Assembly: GCA_016858145.1 (NCBI GenBank)
Contig: JAEHOE010000004.1
Location: forward strand, 2,294,001 to 2,358,000
Direction: 5' to 3'
DNA from: Edaphochlamys debaryana
Lineage: Eukaryota > Chlorophyta > Chlorophyceae > Chlamydomonadales
Length of the DNA: 64,000 bases
The notes beneath the pieces are model-generated. The model saw only the letters and a program-made list of their open reading frames with translations. It searched no databases and was not told where the DNA came from. Positions 1 through 9,859 of the stretch are shown here, one piece after another. Numbering within the stretch: the first letter of the stretch is position 1; each line of letters starts with the position of its first letter. The position numbers and the translations under genes were made by a program.

Positions 1-207
1 GTACTGCTCGCTGCCATGCCCAATGACATCAGGGTCATCATGGCCTCCTTAGCCTTGTACCATGCGGCCAACTCGTGTCAGCGGGACGTCGTCCGCAACC
101 TCATCTCTCTGGACGTCTGGCACGCTGAGCGGTCCCCGCTCCTCCAGAGTTCCTTCAACGAGCCCAACTGGGACCTCAGGCTCTGCAGCATTGCGCTCAT
201 GGCCTGA
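1..207 (+). CDS. Hypothetical protein, C-terminal part (5' end outside window)
   Basis: The frame is open from base 1 and stops with TGA at 205-207, giving 68 residues. The first in-frame ATG is at 16, but the open frame runs off the left edge, so this is probably the end of a longer gene. I see no signal peptide, repeat or motif that I recognise. A GC-rich minisatellite begins 60 bases downstream. The composition is less biased than that of the repeat and resembles the viral genes further right, which is weak support for a real coding end. Function unknown. Confidence 0.35.
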   Translation, partial: VLLAAMPNDIRVIMASLALYHAANSCQRDVVRNLISLDVWHAERSPLLQSSFNEPNWDLRLCSIALMA

Positions 208-267
208 AAAACTACGTCACGACATTTTTTGGGTGGGCCGAAGAGTGCCAGAGAGAAGACAGACTCC

Positions 268-1018
268 CGCTCTCGGCTCCTCTCGGGGTCCCTGGGGGCG
301 CGCCCAGCGCGCCAGCGCTCCCCAGCTCCTCTCGGCTCCTCTCGCTTCCTCTCGGCTCCTCTCGGGGTCCCTGGGGGCGCGCCGAGCGCACCAGCGCTCC
401 CCAGGGTCCCCCGGGTCCCCAGCTCCTCTCGACTCTCCTCTCGGGGTCCTCTCGGGGTCCCTCGGGGCGCGCCGAGCGCGCCAGCGCTCCCCAGGCTCCC
501 CAGCTCCTCTCGGCTCCTCTCGGGGTCCCTGGGGGCGCACCGAGCGCGCCAGCGCTCCCCAGCTCCTCTCGGCTTCTCTCGGCTCCTCTCAGCTCCTCTC
601 GGGGTCCCTGGGGGCGCGCCGAGCGCACCAGCGCTCCCCAGGGTCCCCCGGGTCCCCAGCTCCTCTCGACTCTCCTCTCGGGGTCCTCTCGGGGTCCCTC
701 GGGGCGCGCCGAGCGCGCCAGCGCTCCCCAGGCTCCCCAGCTCCTCTCGGCTCCTCTCGGGGTCCCTGGGGGCGCACCGAGCGCGCCAGCGCTCCCCAGC
801 TCCTCTCGGCTTCTCTCGGCTCCTCTCGGCTCCTCTCGGGGTCCCTGGGGGCGCGCCGAGCGCGCCAGCGCTCCCCAGGCTCCCCAGCTCCTCTCGGCTC
901 CTCTCGGGGTCCCTGGGGGCGCGCTGAGCGCGCCAGCGCTCCCCAGGGTCCCCCGGGTCCCCAGCTCCTCTCGACTCTCCTCTCGGCTCCTCTCGGCTCC
1001 TCTCGGGTCCCCACGGGC
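268..1018. repeat. GC-rich minisatellite with 237-bp higher-order unit
   Basis: Tandem units of about 55-60 bases combine a run of CTCCTCTCGG, the word GGGTCCCTGGGGGCGC and the word GAGCGCGCCAGCGCTCCCCAG. Three or four such units form a higher-order repeat: the word GAGCGCACCAGCG recurs at 384 and 621, a period of 237 bases. Because 237 is a multiple of three and the units lack stop codons, long open frames exist on both strands; I read these as by-products. A single related unit occurs again at about 32010-32095, so the family is dispersed. Confidence 0.9.
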
Positions 1019-1116
1019 TCTTGAGCGCTCCTAGCGGTTTATTTGACAGCGTCAGGTATGTTGAGGTATCTAGTAAAGGCTAGAGCAAACAGACAGCCTG
1101 GAAGAGCCTGCATGAC

Positions 1117-1459
1117 ATGGAGGCCGATTCCAGACCGACTCCTTCCACTGCATACAACTTTGTGGCCGCCGATCTCATCCATCGCGGTGTCTCTGTGATG
1201 GATCCGTCTTACACACGTGCGGAGAGTAAGAGACACATTGACGCGTGGCAGAAACGACAGAAATTGCTAGATTGGATGGATCTGTTGCGCTGTCTCCTGC
1301 CCCTCTTTGGTACTCCCGGCTCGCGTCATCATCACTGACCTGCACTCGATCTTGACCAACCTGGTCGAGTACATGCGCTCCTCAAAGATAGTGACTATCT
1401 TTGTGGATCAGCGCTTTCCTCTCCCGTCACTGGGGGCGAGTCGGCGTGACAAGTCGTGA
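1117..1459 (+). pseudogene. Unknown gene broken by one frameshift
   Basis: An ATG at 1117 opens 73 codons ending at 1338. The frame one base further on then continues plausibly (residues ARVIITDLHSILTNLVEYM and onward) to TGA at 1457-1459. Joining the two needs one surplus base near 1316, the same kind of lesion seen in the genes at 3.7-12 kb. The hydrophobic and charged pattern of the second part looks protein-like, but I recognise no family. The alternative is that these are two unrelated chance frames, hence the low confidence. Confidence 0.3.
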
Positions 1460-1603
1460 CAATACGTGATCAGGCCCTCATTGACCACCAAGGGCCCCTG
1501 CGGTCAACGTAGAGCAACAATGGAGATTAACATGCTCTTGAAGTATTTGAGAAGCATTCTGGTGATTGAGATGGATGAGGTCCTGTTGGACACCCTCGAT
1601 GAC

Positions 1604-2178
1604 ATTCCTCTTCCTCTTCCTCTTCCTCTTCCTCTTCCTCTTCCTCTTCCTCTTCCTCTTCCTCTTCCTCTTCCTCTTCCTCTTCCTCTTCCTCTTCCTC
1701 TTCCTCTTCCTCTTCCTCTTCCTCTTCCTCTTCCTCTTCCTCTTCCTCTTCCTCTTCCTCTTCCTCTTCCTCTTCCTCTTCCTCTTCCTCTTCCTCTTCC
1801 TCTTCCTCTTCCTCTTCCTCTTCCTCTTCCTCTTCCTCTTCCTCTTCCTCTTCCTCTTCCTCTTCCTCTTCCTCTTCCTCTTCCTCTTCCTCTTCCTCTT
1901 CTCTTCCTCTTCCTCTTCCTCTTCCTCTTCCTCTTCCTCTTCCTCTTCCTCTTCCTCTTCCTCTTCCTCTTCCTCTTCCTCTTCCTCTTCCTCTTCCTCT
2001 TCCTCTTCCTCTTCCTCTTCCTCTTCCTCTTCCTCTTCCTCTTCCTCTTCCTCTTCCTCTTCCTCTTCCTCTTCCTCTTCCTCTTCCTCTTCCTCTTCCT
2101 CTTCCTCTTCCTCTTCCTCTTCCTCTTCCTCTTCCTCTTCCTCTTCCTCTTCCTCTTCCTCTTCCTCTTCCTCTTCCT
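1604..2178. repeat. (CTTCCT)n hexanucleotide tract, about 575 bp
   Basis: This is an almost perfect CTTCCT array with a single slip near 1899, where one base of a unit is missing and the phase changes. All six frames are open (Leu-Pro, Ser-Ser, Phe-Leu, Glu-Glu, Arg-Lys and Arg-Gly dipeptides), so none of these open frames is evidence of a gene. It is a polypyrimidine:polypurine tract able to form triplex DNA. Confidence 0.97.
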
Positions 2179-2194
2179 TGTGATCATCGCAGCT

Positions 2195-3035
2195 CGTCAT
2201 CATCCTCTTCCTCATCTCCTTGGCTTTCGCGGCGACCCGTGAGTCGACGACCTCATCCTCATCTCTTTGGCTTCCGCCGCTACCCGTGAGCCGACGACCT
2301 CATCCTCATCCTCATCCTCATCCTCATCCTCATCCTCATCCTCATCTCTTTGGCTTCCGCCGCTACCCGTGAGCCGACGACCTCATCCTCATCCTCATCT
2401 CTTTGGCTTCCGCCGCTACCCGTGAGTCGACGACCTCATCTCTACATCATCTCTTTGGCTTCCGCCCCTACCCATGAGCCGACGACCTCATCCTCATCCT
2501 CATCTCCTTGGCTTCCGCCGCTACCTGTGAGCCAACGACCTCATCCTCATCCTCATCTCTTTGGCTTTTGCGGCGACCCGTGAGTCGACGACCTTATCCT
2601 CATCCTCATCTCTTTGGCTTTCGCGGCGACCCGTGAGTCGACGACCTCATCCTCATCCTCATCTCTTTGGCTTCCACCGCTACCCGTGAGCCGACGACCA
2701 CATCCTCTTCCTCATCTCTTTGGCTTTCGCGGCGACCCGTGAGTCGACGACCTCATCCTCATCCTTACCTCTTTGGCTTTTGCGGCGACCCGTGAGCCGA
2801 CGACCTCATCGTCATCCTCATCTCTTTGGCTTTTGCAGCACCCCGTGAGCCGACGACCTCATCCTCATCCTCATCTCTTTGGCTTTCGCGGCGACCCGTG
2901 AGCCGACGACCTCATCCTCTACATCATCTCTGTGGCTTCTGAGGCTACCCGTGAGCCGACGACCTCATCCTCATCCTTACCTCTTTGGCTTCTGCCGCTA
3001 CCCGTGAGCCGACGACCTCATCCTCTACATCATCT
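2195..3035. repeat. About 51-bp minisatellite (TCTTTGGCTTCCGCCGCTAC family)
   Basis: Roughly sixteen imperfect copies of a 45-60-base unit combine TCTTTGGCTTCCGCCGCTAC, CCGTGAGCCGACGACCTCAT and a variable number of CCTCAT hexamers. The number of CCTCAT words differs between units (up to seven near 2300-2345), so there is a microsatellite inside each minisatellite unit. The last unit runs directly into transposase coding sequence at about 3045, so the array may have grown from the transposon edge. Confidence 0.92.
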
Positions 3036-3047
3036 GCACGCAGTGTC

Positions 3048-3638
3048 ATCAAGTCATCTGGGCTCACTCGAAAGAAATCCCGATTCTTCGGCTCTCCTCC
3101 TGACCTGGCCGAGAAAACAATGCAGTTCCTAGCTGCCCGTCAAGATTTCATTCAGCGTGGGTTCAAGTTCTGGTCTCTTGATGAAACAGGGTTTGGTCGG
3201 AATGGCGCTGCAACATATGGGTATGCCCCAAAAGGCCAACAGCTGAGAGTTCAACGCCGCTCTGCTCGATGCACCACACAGTCTGCTGTGGTCATTGCTG
3301 ATGCCCAAGGGACGCTCTTTCGAGAACAACGAGTCGGTTCGGTGACCTCAGAAACGTTTGTCAAATTTCTCGATCGGCTCACGCTCCCTGTCAACTCTGT
3401 CATTCTTCTTGCATTTCACAAAACACAGGGTGTCGCTCGAGTAGCTTCTCAGCGAGGATGGCACCTGCTCTTTGTCCCTCCATACTCCCCATGGTTCAAC
3501 CCAATTGAGGGTATTTTTTTGATCGTCAAGTGAGCCTGGTACTCAGGGTGTTCGATTGACGAAGCCTTTGACAAGGTCACACCCCAGCACGCTGCAGCAT
3601 TCTTCCAGCATGCCATGTCACTGGAAGGTGCTGGATAA
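3048..3638 (+). pseudogene. IS630/Tc1-mariner-type transposase, C-terminal part, inactive
   Basis: This is the C-terminal catalytic part of a DDE transposase of the IS630-Tc1-mariner group. The first Asp motif is seen as SLDETGFGR (about 3175-3200) and the last as YSPWFNPIEG (about 3485-3515). The middle motif, normally LLDNxxxH, reads LLAFHKT: the catalytic Asp is missing, as if nine bases had been lost in frame. An in-frame TGA at 3531 is followed by a further 34 family-like codons up to TAA at 3636-3638. The N-terminal helix-turn-helix half is absent and replaced by the minisatellite. The Fanzor gene starts 58 bases downstream on the same strand, so the two probably belonged to one transposon. 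Confidence 0.8.
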
Positions 3639-3696
3639 TGTGGAGTAGGTCATATAAGACCGAGGGAGCTGAAGAATTACGGCGGAAGCCCCGAGT

Positions 3697-5638
3697 ATGG
3701 AGCCAGGCTCCTCTACAAGCTTAGCAGCACTAAAGAAACGGAAGCGTCCCGACGTTAGCCAGAAGTTCAAACAGCGTAAAGAGTTCAAGGAGACAGTGAT
3801 CAAGTGCTCCCTCCGGAGTGGTCTGATCGGCTCTGGGGAACAGAAGGACAAGTTCGTTAAAGCTATTGAAGCATGGGTCGTCGCATTCTCTCATCGTGTC
3901 GTCCTTGGGACCCGAGCTCTCGGTCTCTTGGTTCGGTGCATCTTTGACAGTGTCCAAGACCTTCAAAGATTTGAGCTCGACATCGACATCACCGACCAGA
4001 CCTTCCTGCGTCAATTGCTCCTGGGGACGAGCGGATGTCATAAGGCTGACCCTCGAATCACTAACCTCTTTCAAGCACACCCGGACCTCCTGTACGACGT
4101 CCACAACCGTCATGCGTCCGATCGAAACGTCTATTCAGATGCTGCGAGAGCGCTGAGCGTCAACATCAGCAACCACTTCAAGGTTAACCTGGTTAAGGTT
4201 GTCAAGAAGGCAGTCTACCAGTGTGCTCCAGGCACTCGAGATGAACACATCGAGATCCTCTTCCGCATCTGCGGGTGGAACCGCAAGCCGTCCAAGCCGT
4301 CCAAGCAGCCATCAACGAAGCCCCAGACGACACCGCAAGCGGTGTCGCTGACCGTGGAACAACTGGCCTTTGTGGCGACCTGTCGTGGCGTCCTGGGATT
4401 GGCGGATGGAAAGCAGATCGACAGCCGGTGGCTGAAGCTTAAAACAAATCTCCCCTACATGCTGAAGTTCTTCATGCACACCCTACGGTTATTGGAGACG
4501 CTGCCGAACGCTAAACTCATCAACATCCTCCCATTGTGCTGTCAGAAACGTCACTTCATCACCATTGACACAAGCAGCCTCCACGGTATCGCACGTGACG
4601 CTCACATCATCTCTCAAGGCTGCACCATGGATGCGTTCTGCAACCTCGGGACTTCCCATTGGGACAGCATGCTGATGACTCGCAAATTCCAGCCGCACGG
4701 GGGTCACTTCACCGGTACCGTGGACACTGACGGCGTCTCCATCTGCATCCACTACAAGCGGCCATGCAAGGAATCCTCAACATCGCCATCAGATGAACGG
4801 AGTGTCCAGCGGCCAACCCAGGAGGAGCTACAAGCACACCGCGTCATTGGGATCGACCCAGGTCGCACCAACATCCTTTTTGCAGCCGAAGTCTCCCCAA
4901 GTGGCTCCGTGAAGACGTGGCGCCTGACGCGATCACAGTACTACCGGGAGGCCGGGATCGTGGCTGCAAACCTCCAGACACAACGCTGGCATGCACAGAG
5001 CATCCGTAAGGAGCTGCAGGTGATGTCAACGGTGACGTCCAAGGGGAGCACCGTCGAACATTTCCTGGCATTCTTGGCGGTCGACCTCACAATGGGTGTG
5101 GCTATCTGGAACGAGCATCTAAAGCGACGGTGGGCACAGCAGCGGTTCCATCTCCATGGCGGCAAGAAGCGGGTTGTTGACAGGTTCTTTAATCAAATCG
5201 AAGGCGGGAGCGAACGTGGGCGACGACCGCCCGATCATGGTGGCGTATGGAGCAAGCAAGGTGGCACCAGGGGGTAAGGGCGAGGTCTCCGTACCGACGA
5301 GTTGCGTCTTCCGAGAGTGCTCCCGGCGGTATCCAACGCATCTCGTGGATGAGTTCCGGACGACCCGGGTCTATCACGCGGACGACAGCGTCATTCTGGA
5401 GAAGGTTGCGGTCAAGAAGTACAGGAGGAGTGGAGCACTGGAGACAGTCGCGGTTCGAGGCTTGCTATGGTGTCGTTCCACCAAGCAGTCAGGAGGCAAG
5501 TTCATCAACCGCGACTTGAACGGTGCCCTAAACATCCGGCGATGCCTGTTGCTACCGCAGCGCCCTGTGCTGATGGATCGTGGGAAGTGTCGAGGGGAGA
5601 GGTTGAACGATCGGATTGGTACGTTCCTCACGAAGTAA
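3697..5638 (+). pseudogene. Fanzor (eukaryotic/viral TnpB-like RNA-guided nuclease), one frameshift
   Basis: Fanzors are TnpB relatives that use a guide RNA derived from their own transposon and cut DNA with a RuvC domain. The first frame (3697-5277, ATG at 3697) carries a Lys-rich start, a helical N-terminal half, the wedge-like motif FTGTVDTDGVSICIHYKRP and the RuvC-I motif RVIGIDPGRTN (Asp codon at 4855). The frame one base further on, open to TAA at 5636-5638, carries VAYGASKVAPGGKGEVSVP (RuvC-II Glu at 5282) and INRDLNGALNI (RuvC-III Asp at 5513). One surplus base near 5200 separates the two frames. All three catalytic acids are present; total length about 645 residues, within the usual Fanzor range. 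Either the gene is a fresh pseudogene or the extra base is a sequence error. Confidence 0.88.
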
Positions 5639-5782
5639 ACGAACATGCATGCTGGGGGGTAGTGGCGTCTTGGGTGGAGCGCTACTGCGGAGGCGACGCA
5701 TGTCCTGTGTCTTGAGAGATGTAGGCTGTCGCTGAGGAAGCAAAAAACAAGGCCCCAGCGTTGGATCCAGGGTCTCGCGTCT

Positions 5783-5886
5783 GCTAGGGTGTACAGAGAT
5801 GCAAGGGAGGCCTGATCTATACACACAGAAGTTGGATGCGGGTGATAATCTGAGGTGTCTCAGAATTCACTTTGCCGAGTGTAAGC
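5783..5886 (-). repeat. Dispersed about 100-bp element end (copy 1)
   Basis: The block runs from GCTAGGGTGTACAGAGATGC through ACACACAGAAGTTGGATG and TGAGGTGTCTCAG to CACTTTGCCGAGTGTAA. Close relatives lie at 25698-25797 and 50860-50959. The same outer word on the other strand (TTACACTCGGCAAAGTGAAT) occurs at 16413 and 41347, with a variant at 10472. The arrangement fits one end of a transposon or MITE. This copy sits about 150 bases after the Fanzor stop, where the right terminal repeat of an IS630-Fanzor element would be expected. It also overlaps the last codons of the reverse-strand gene ending at 5817. Confidence 0.65.
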
Positions 5887-6762
5887 CGAGCAAAGTCCAT
5901 GACGTTCACATTGATGTTGGTGACACGGCCGCTTTCAAAAGTGAACCAGACGACTGGTGTCTGGTCGACGTAATTCAGCTCGTCAAACTCCTCGTCAATA
6001 ACAATGAGATCCGTCAATGTCTCTGGCAACGCCGACTCCAGTACTTGAATGAGCTTCGAATCGCTGAAGTCCACGAGCTCCAGCTTCCTCAAGCCCACGA
6101 ACCGAGATAGTGTTGCTGATAGGATCCCGGGGGGACCCTGCACCAGATGGGAAGCCCCGCGGGCTGCACGACACCTGTTGGAGGCCGGCTGCCAGCTCTG
6201 GCGTCACGCCCGTCATGTAGTGCCAGCTCGGCAGCAACAAGTAGGCCAGCCCCGGCATGTTCGACAGCGCATGCGAGAGATGCGCCAGGTCCTCGGCATC
6301 CGGGCTCTCTTCCAGCATGCTCAAATCCATGGAACACATACGTGAGTGCGTGTTCGGGAATAGGTCCAGGAGTTCAACGAAGGCGCGGATCGGCGTCGAG
6401 GTCATCCTCGTCGGCCACTCAACGTCAACGACCGTGATCCGCGTCAAGTCAGGCCTCGGCAGCAGAGGCAGCGTCTCCATAGCTGTGAGCAGCGAGTCAA
6501 TGCTGTCGAAGCCATTGAAGTCCATCTTCAGGCGCCAGCACCGCGGTTGTCGACCCGTCGGCAGCCGCTGCGGCATTGCCCCGTCTTGCAGCATTTCCGC
6601 GTAGCGAATTGTGGAGCTCAATTGCAGGCCGTCCACAAACTCTTGCAGCGCTGAGCACGCCATACGGGTGTTGCGCACGTCGGCTTTGTCCAGGCACACA
6701 TAGATCGCCTGGTGCCCATCATCAGCCAAGATACGCAGCAAGTCACATAGGCTTATTGACAT
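5817..6762 (-). pseudogene. Leucine-rich viral protein, one frameshift
   Basis: ATG at 6762 opens about 210 residues starting MSISLCDLLRILADDGHQAI. Near 6130, in a run of six C, the frame changes by one surplus base and continues as a second leucine-rich stretch (SRFVGLRKLELVDFSDSKLI) to a stop at 5817. Spaced leucine/valine/aspartate segments such as LTRITVVDVEWP resemble irregular leucine-rich repeats of F-box/LRR-type giant-virus proteins. The N-terminus could be a degenerate F-box, but I cannot confirm that. The last codons run into the dispersed repeat, so the original C-terminus may have been replaced. Role unknown; adaptor-like by family analogy only. Confidence 0.5.
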
Positions 6763-6911
6763 TGCTGGCTCGTCGTTTGCATAAGGGAATTAAGTCGACA
6801 GAGTACTATCGCGAGTGCTACCTTTAACCCCCCAGTACCCCCGTACAGTACCGTACGACAGGCAATCCTCACAGAAGATAGCCTTTCTCAACGTGTGCGA
6901 CGCCTTGGAGC

Positions 6912-7067
6912 ATGAAGGGGTGCGAACTATCCGACGACTCCAAGCGGTCCTTCATGGACGCGTTCGGTGCGGCGTTGAAGCGAGAGCTGCGCGTCGACGC
7001 CGGCGGCCGCTTCCTGACCGTCTTCCCCGACCTTCCGCAACGCGACGACGTCGGAGACGCTCGCTGA
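6912..7067 (+). CDS. Small hypothetical protein, 51 aa
   Basis: ATG at 6912 and TGA at 7065-7067 enclose 51 charged residues (begins MKGCELSDDSKRSFMDAFG, ends QRDDVGDAR). It lies between two reverse-strand genes, divergent from one and convergent with the other, in otherwise unexplained sequence. No motif is recognised. The regular alternation of charged and hydrophobic residues makes it plausible but not certain. Confidence 0.3.
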   Translation: MKGCELSDDSKRSFMDAFGAALKRELRVDAGGRFLTVFPDLPQRDDVGDAR

Positions 7068-7138
7068 CGTGCAACCTCATACCGGGCATCCTGCTGCACG
7101 GCGTGGGGCGGTTGTCGTGAGTCTTGTAGGGTCTGGGT

Positions 7139-7872
7139 CTAGATCTGACATTTGAAATGCGCATCAAGCAGCGTCCACATGGCACGCATGTCGTCTGTGC
7201 TCAACTTCTGGGGGCATGTCCTCTGCGCGTTGTCGTGGTGGCTTGTGCGTTGAACGTCGTCCACAAACTCCTGGTACGGCTTCTTTGTCGCCGGGTGTAT
7301 GCCAGTCGCAAAGTGTATCATTGACTCCAAAATTCTCCAAAACCCGACGGCATCGAGGATACTATTCGTAAACAGAAAGATCACGCCATACTTCTGTGAG
7401 GGATCTTCAGTGGTGCTTGCTGTGATGTTGATGTCCAACCAGGATGTGTGCTCGTTGCAGTGCCAAGATCAGGGGCGGGCACTCGCATTGCCGCATGTGC
7501 GTAAACTTATGTATGATGTTGGACACAGAACCGATGATGACGAGGGTCGCAACGAAGTACACGTTCCTCCAAACAAAGTTGGGGAACGCAACGTACAGCG
7601 CGAAACATATGAGGGAGCTCAAAGGGAGCGTGACTGCCATGTTGTGCAGGTGCGAGTATGTCACGATGTCCCTGGGGAAGTAGTGATGCATGTCATTATG
7701 CTTTGCGATGGATGAGATGAAGGGTATCTCTATGCAGTAGGAGAAGTACGTGTCCTCAAACCAATGGAAGGCTGCCACAAGGACGTCCCCCACTGAGGAG
7801 ACCCGCCAACACTTGAACCAGCGGGTGCATATCTTTTGGAACTGTCTTGGAAAAGGAAGGACGTTTCGTCAT
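7139..7872 (-). pseudogene. CarF/TMEM189-type lipid desaturase homologue, two frameshifts
   Basis: The family (Lipid_desat; animal TMEM189/PEDS1, myxobacterial CarF) introduces the vinyl-ether double bond of plasmalogens in membranes, using a di-iron site held by histidines. The His motifs are present in order: FHWFEDTY, KHNDMHHYFP, IIHKFTHM and GHQHHSKHH, with hydrophobic segments between the second and third and a C-terminal segment containing LDAVGFWRILE. The start chosen is ATG at 7872 (MTKRPSFSK). It lies 101 bases from the start of the divergent protease gene, which suggests a shared promoter region. Surplus single bases near 7793 (run of five G) and 7405 (creating a TGA) break the frame. 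About 244 residues in total, close to family length. Confidence 0.75.
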
Positions 7873-7973
7873 GCTTTGACCACTCACAAAAAGCAAGTCC
7901 CCTATCGCGCTCGTCACAAGTATAACCAATCCTCTGGGCATAAACTTCTGGCGCAACTGTAAGCACCAACACA

Positions 7974-9786
7974 ATGCAACAGAAGAAGAGAGAGCACCTC
8001 GGTTACATCGTCTTCCTGAAGAAGGCCTGATGCCCAGGTCTTGGGGCGTGACGATCGTGAAAGCCACGATGCGAGGATTCGAGGCTTTGCAGCTCGGCAT
8101 GGGGTCTCTGCCACACACGTCTATACCCATGAGCCCCGGGGCTTCTCGATCAGGGGAAACTTGCCTGGGGAGGTCATTGCCCGCATTGTTGAGGATGAAG
8201 AAAACCGATGCAGTTGCCAAGGACAAGTACGTCACCTACGATGGCATGCCCTGGTCAGCTTCGAGCATCCGCGCGTCCCCCACAGTAGACATTCCGGCGT
8301 TGGGGCCGGGATACGACCAGGTGGACGTGTTTGTGGTGGATTCAGGCATGTCCCTGCATCCGAAGCTGAACATTGTCGAAAGGCTCTCATTTGAGCCGGA
8401 TCAGATTGTGAAAGACGTTGCCTTCGAAAAACCCAATGGACACGGCACGGCTGTGGCGTCTGCCCTGGGTGCCATGGTCAGCAAGCACAAACGACGTGTG
8501 TGGAACAGCGTCTGGTGTTCGGATTCACTCGTACGGGAAAGCCACACTGTCAGGGACGCTGGCCGCATTTCAGGTGGTGCGTAGCTACAAGAAACTGAAG
8601 ACCAATAATCGAGTTGGAGTAAATTGCAGCTTTCATTCTTTGCTGATTGAAAACTCTGCTTCCGACAAGAAATACTTTGACGAGGTGACCAATATGCTGA
8701 CTGAAGGAATCACAGTTGTTGCAGCAGCAGGAAACAACCCCTGGGGAGAATACCGGTATGTTTGGCCTGCTAATGTTCCAGGTGTGATAAGTGTAGGTGG
8801 CTACGACTCCAGCCATCAGTTCTACCCCGGCACACCTGGTGCCCATGTGGACATCCTGGCGCCTGCAGTCAACATTCCAGTGTATGATAAGTACGGCCAA
8901 GTTCAAAGTTGGGCTGGTACCTCGTTCGCCTGCGCCCATAGTATCTGGCATTTGCGCGCACTTTTTGGCCAGGAACCCATACTGGCAACCAATTCAAGTG
9001 TGGGAGCACCTGCTCCTTGCATCCAGGTCGGTGATGGGCACCGCGTTTGGGGCACCTCCTATTGGCGGCGTTCCCGCAGGCACCACCCACATGCCCGTGG
9101 TCATGCCAAAAGCAGGAACACTTTACAGGGGCGACTTCCTCAGGTCATCTGGTGGGGGCAAATATGGGCACACACTGTATTCCCCTGCGACGTCTACCTC
9201 TCAGCTGGGAGATTATCGCCTGGTGATGCAGGGTGATGCCAACGCCGTCGTCTACCGCAACTTGGACAATTTGGCTGTTTGGGCGACGAGTTTCACGGAT
9301 GTGTGGGGCCAGAACCCTACGCTGAACCCTGGGCAGGGGCCATACCGGCTGATCTTTCAGTGGTCGGATGGGAACCTGGTGATGTACAACGATGTGGGCC
9401 AAGCTATCTGGGCAAACGGCATCTCATCTGGGCCTGTGATGACACAACTCACACGTGCAGGTACACTCGAGGTCTACAATGCGGCAGGCTCCCGAGCCTT
9501 CATGCGCCCAGTTCCCGCGCCGCTTGTCACGCTGTCCTGGGATTGGGACTACGGGGGCACAAGCGCAAGTTTCTCATCTGACTCACCATCGCTGGGGTCT
9601 ACCTGGAACGACAAGGCGTCCAGCATGAAACTTGGTCCGCGCACGCGGGTAACGCTCTACGAGCACGAAAACTATGGCGGCCAGGTGTGGACCGTAACGA
9701 ACGACACCTTTGAGAACATGGGCGTCAGCCAGTTTCCAAGCTTCTGGAATGACTGCGTGTCAAGCATACGTGTCCAGAGCGTGTAG
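7974..9786 (+). pseudogene. Subtilisin-like protease (I9-S8) fused to bulb-lectin and beta/gamma-crystallin domains, four frameshifts
   Basis: Reading through four surplus single bases (near 8028, 8203, 8489 and 8931) gives one continuous protein of about 600 residues. First comes an I9-type propeptide (GYIVFLKKA, then ARIRGFAARHGVSATHVY). Next is a peptidase S8 domain with Asp in VDVFVVDSGM, His in NGHGTAVAS and Ser in SWAGTSFA followed by PIVSG. Then comes a bulb-type mannose-lectin-like domain (repeats such as YRLVMQGDANAVVYR and YRLIFQWSDGNLVMYN). The C-terminus is a beta/gamma-crystallin-like domain (RVTLYEHENYGGQVW). ATG at 7974 opens directly into the propeptide. I see no clear signal peptide. 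The S8 catalytic triad is complete. The lectin and crystallin modules suggest a secreted or virion enzyme acting on glycan-bearing surfaces (inference). Confidence 0.85.
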
Positions 9787-9821
9787 GTGGGAAACGAATC
9801 ATTGACCTCCTTGTACCCGTG

Positions 9822-9830
9822 TACATAAAG
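9822..9830 (+). promoter_or_regulatory. TATA-like box upstream of the Cys-rich membrane protein gene
   Basis: TACATAAAG lies about 30 bases before the ATG at 9860 and 36 bases after the protease stop, in the only intergenic gap. The spacing is typical for a eukaryotic or late viral promoter. Supported by position only. Confidence 0.35.
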
Positions 9831-9859
9831 GATGCCTCCGGGCCAAGAACTTGAACAAA

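Noticed and set aside
62..1024. 320-codon and other long frames across the left minisatellite
   Set aside because: The repeat period is a multiple of three and stop-free on both strands; no unique coding sequence is present.
1466..2242. Long frames across the (CTTCCT)n tract (Leu-Pro, Glu-rich, Arg-Lys, Arg-Gly)
   Set aside because: Pure repeat artefact; the short unique ends show no recognisable protein.
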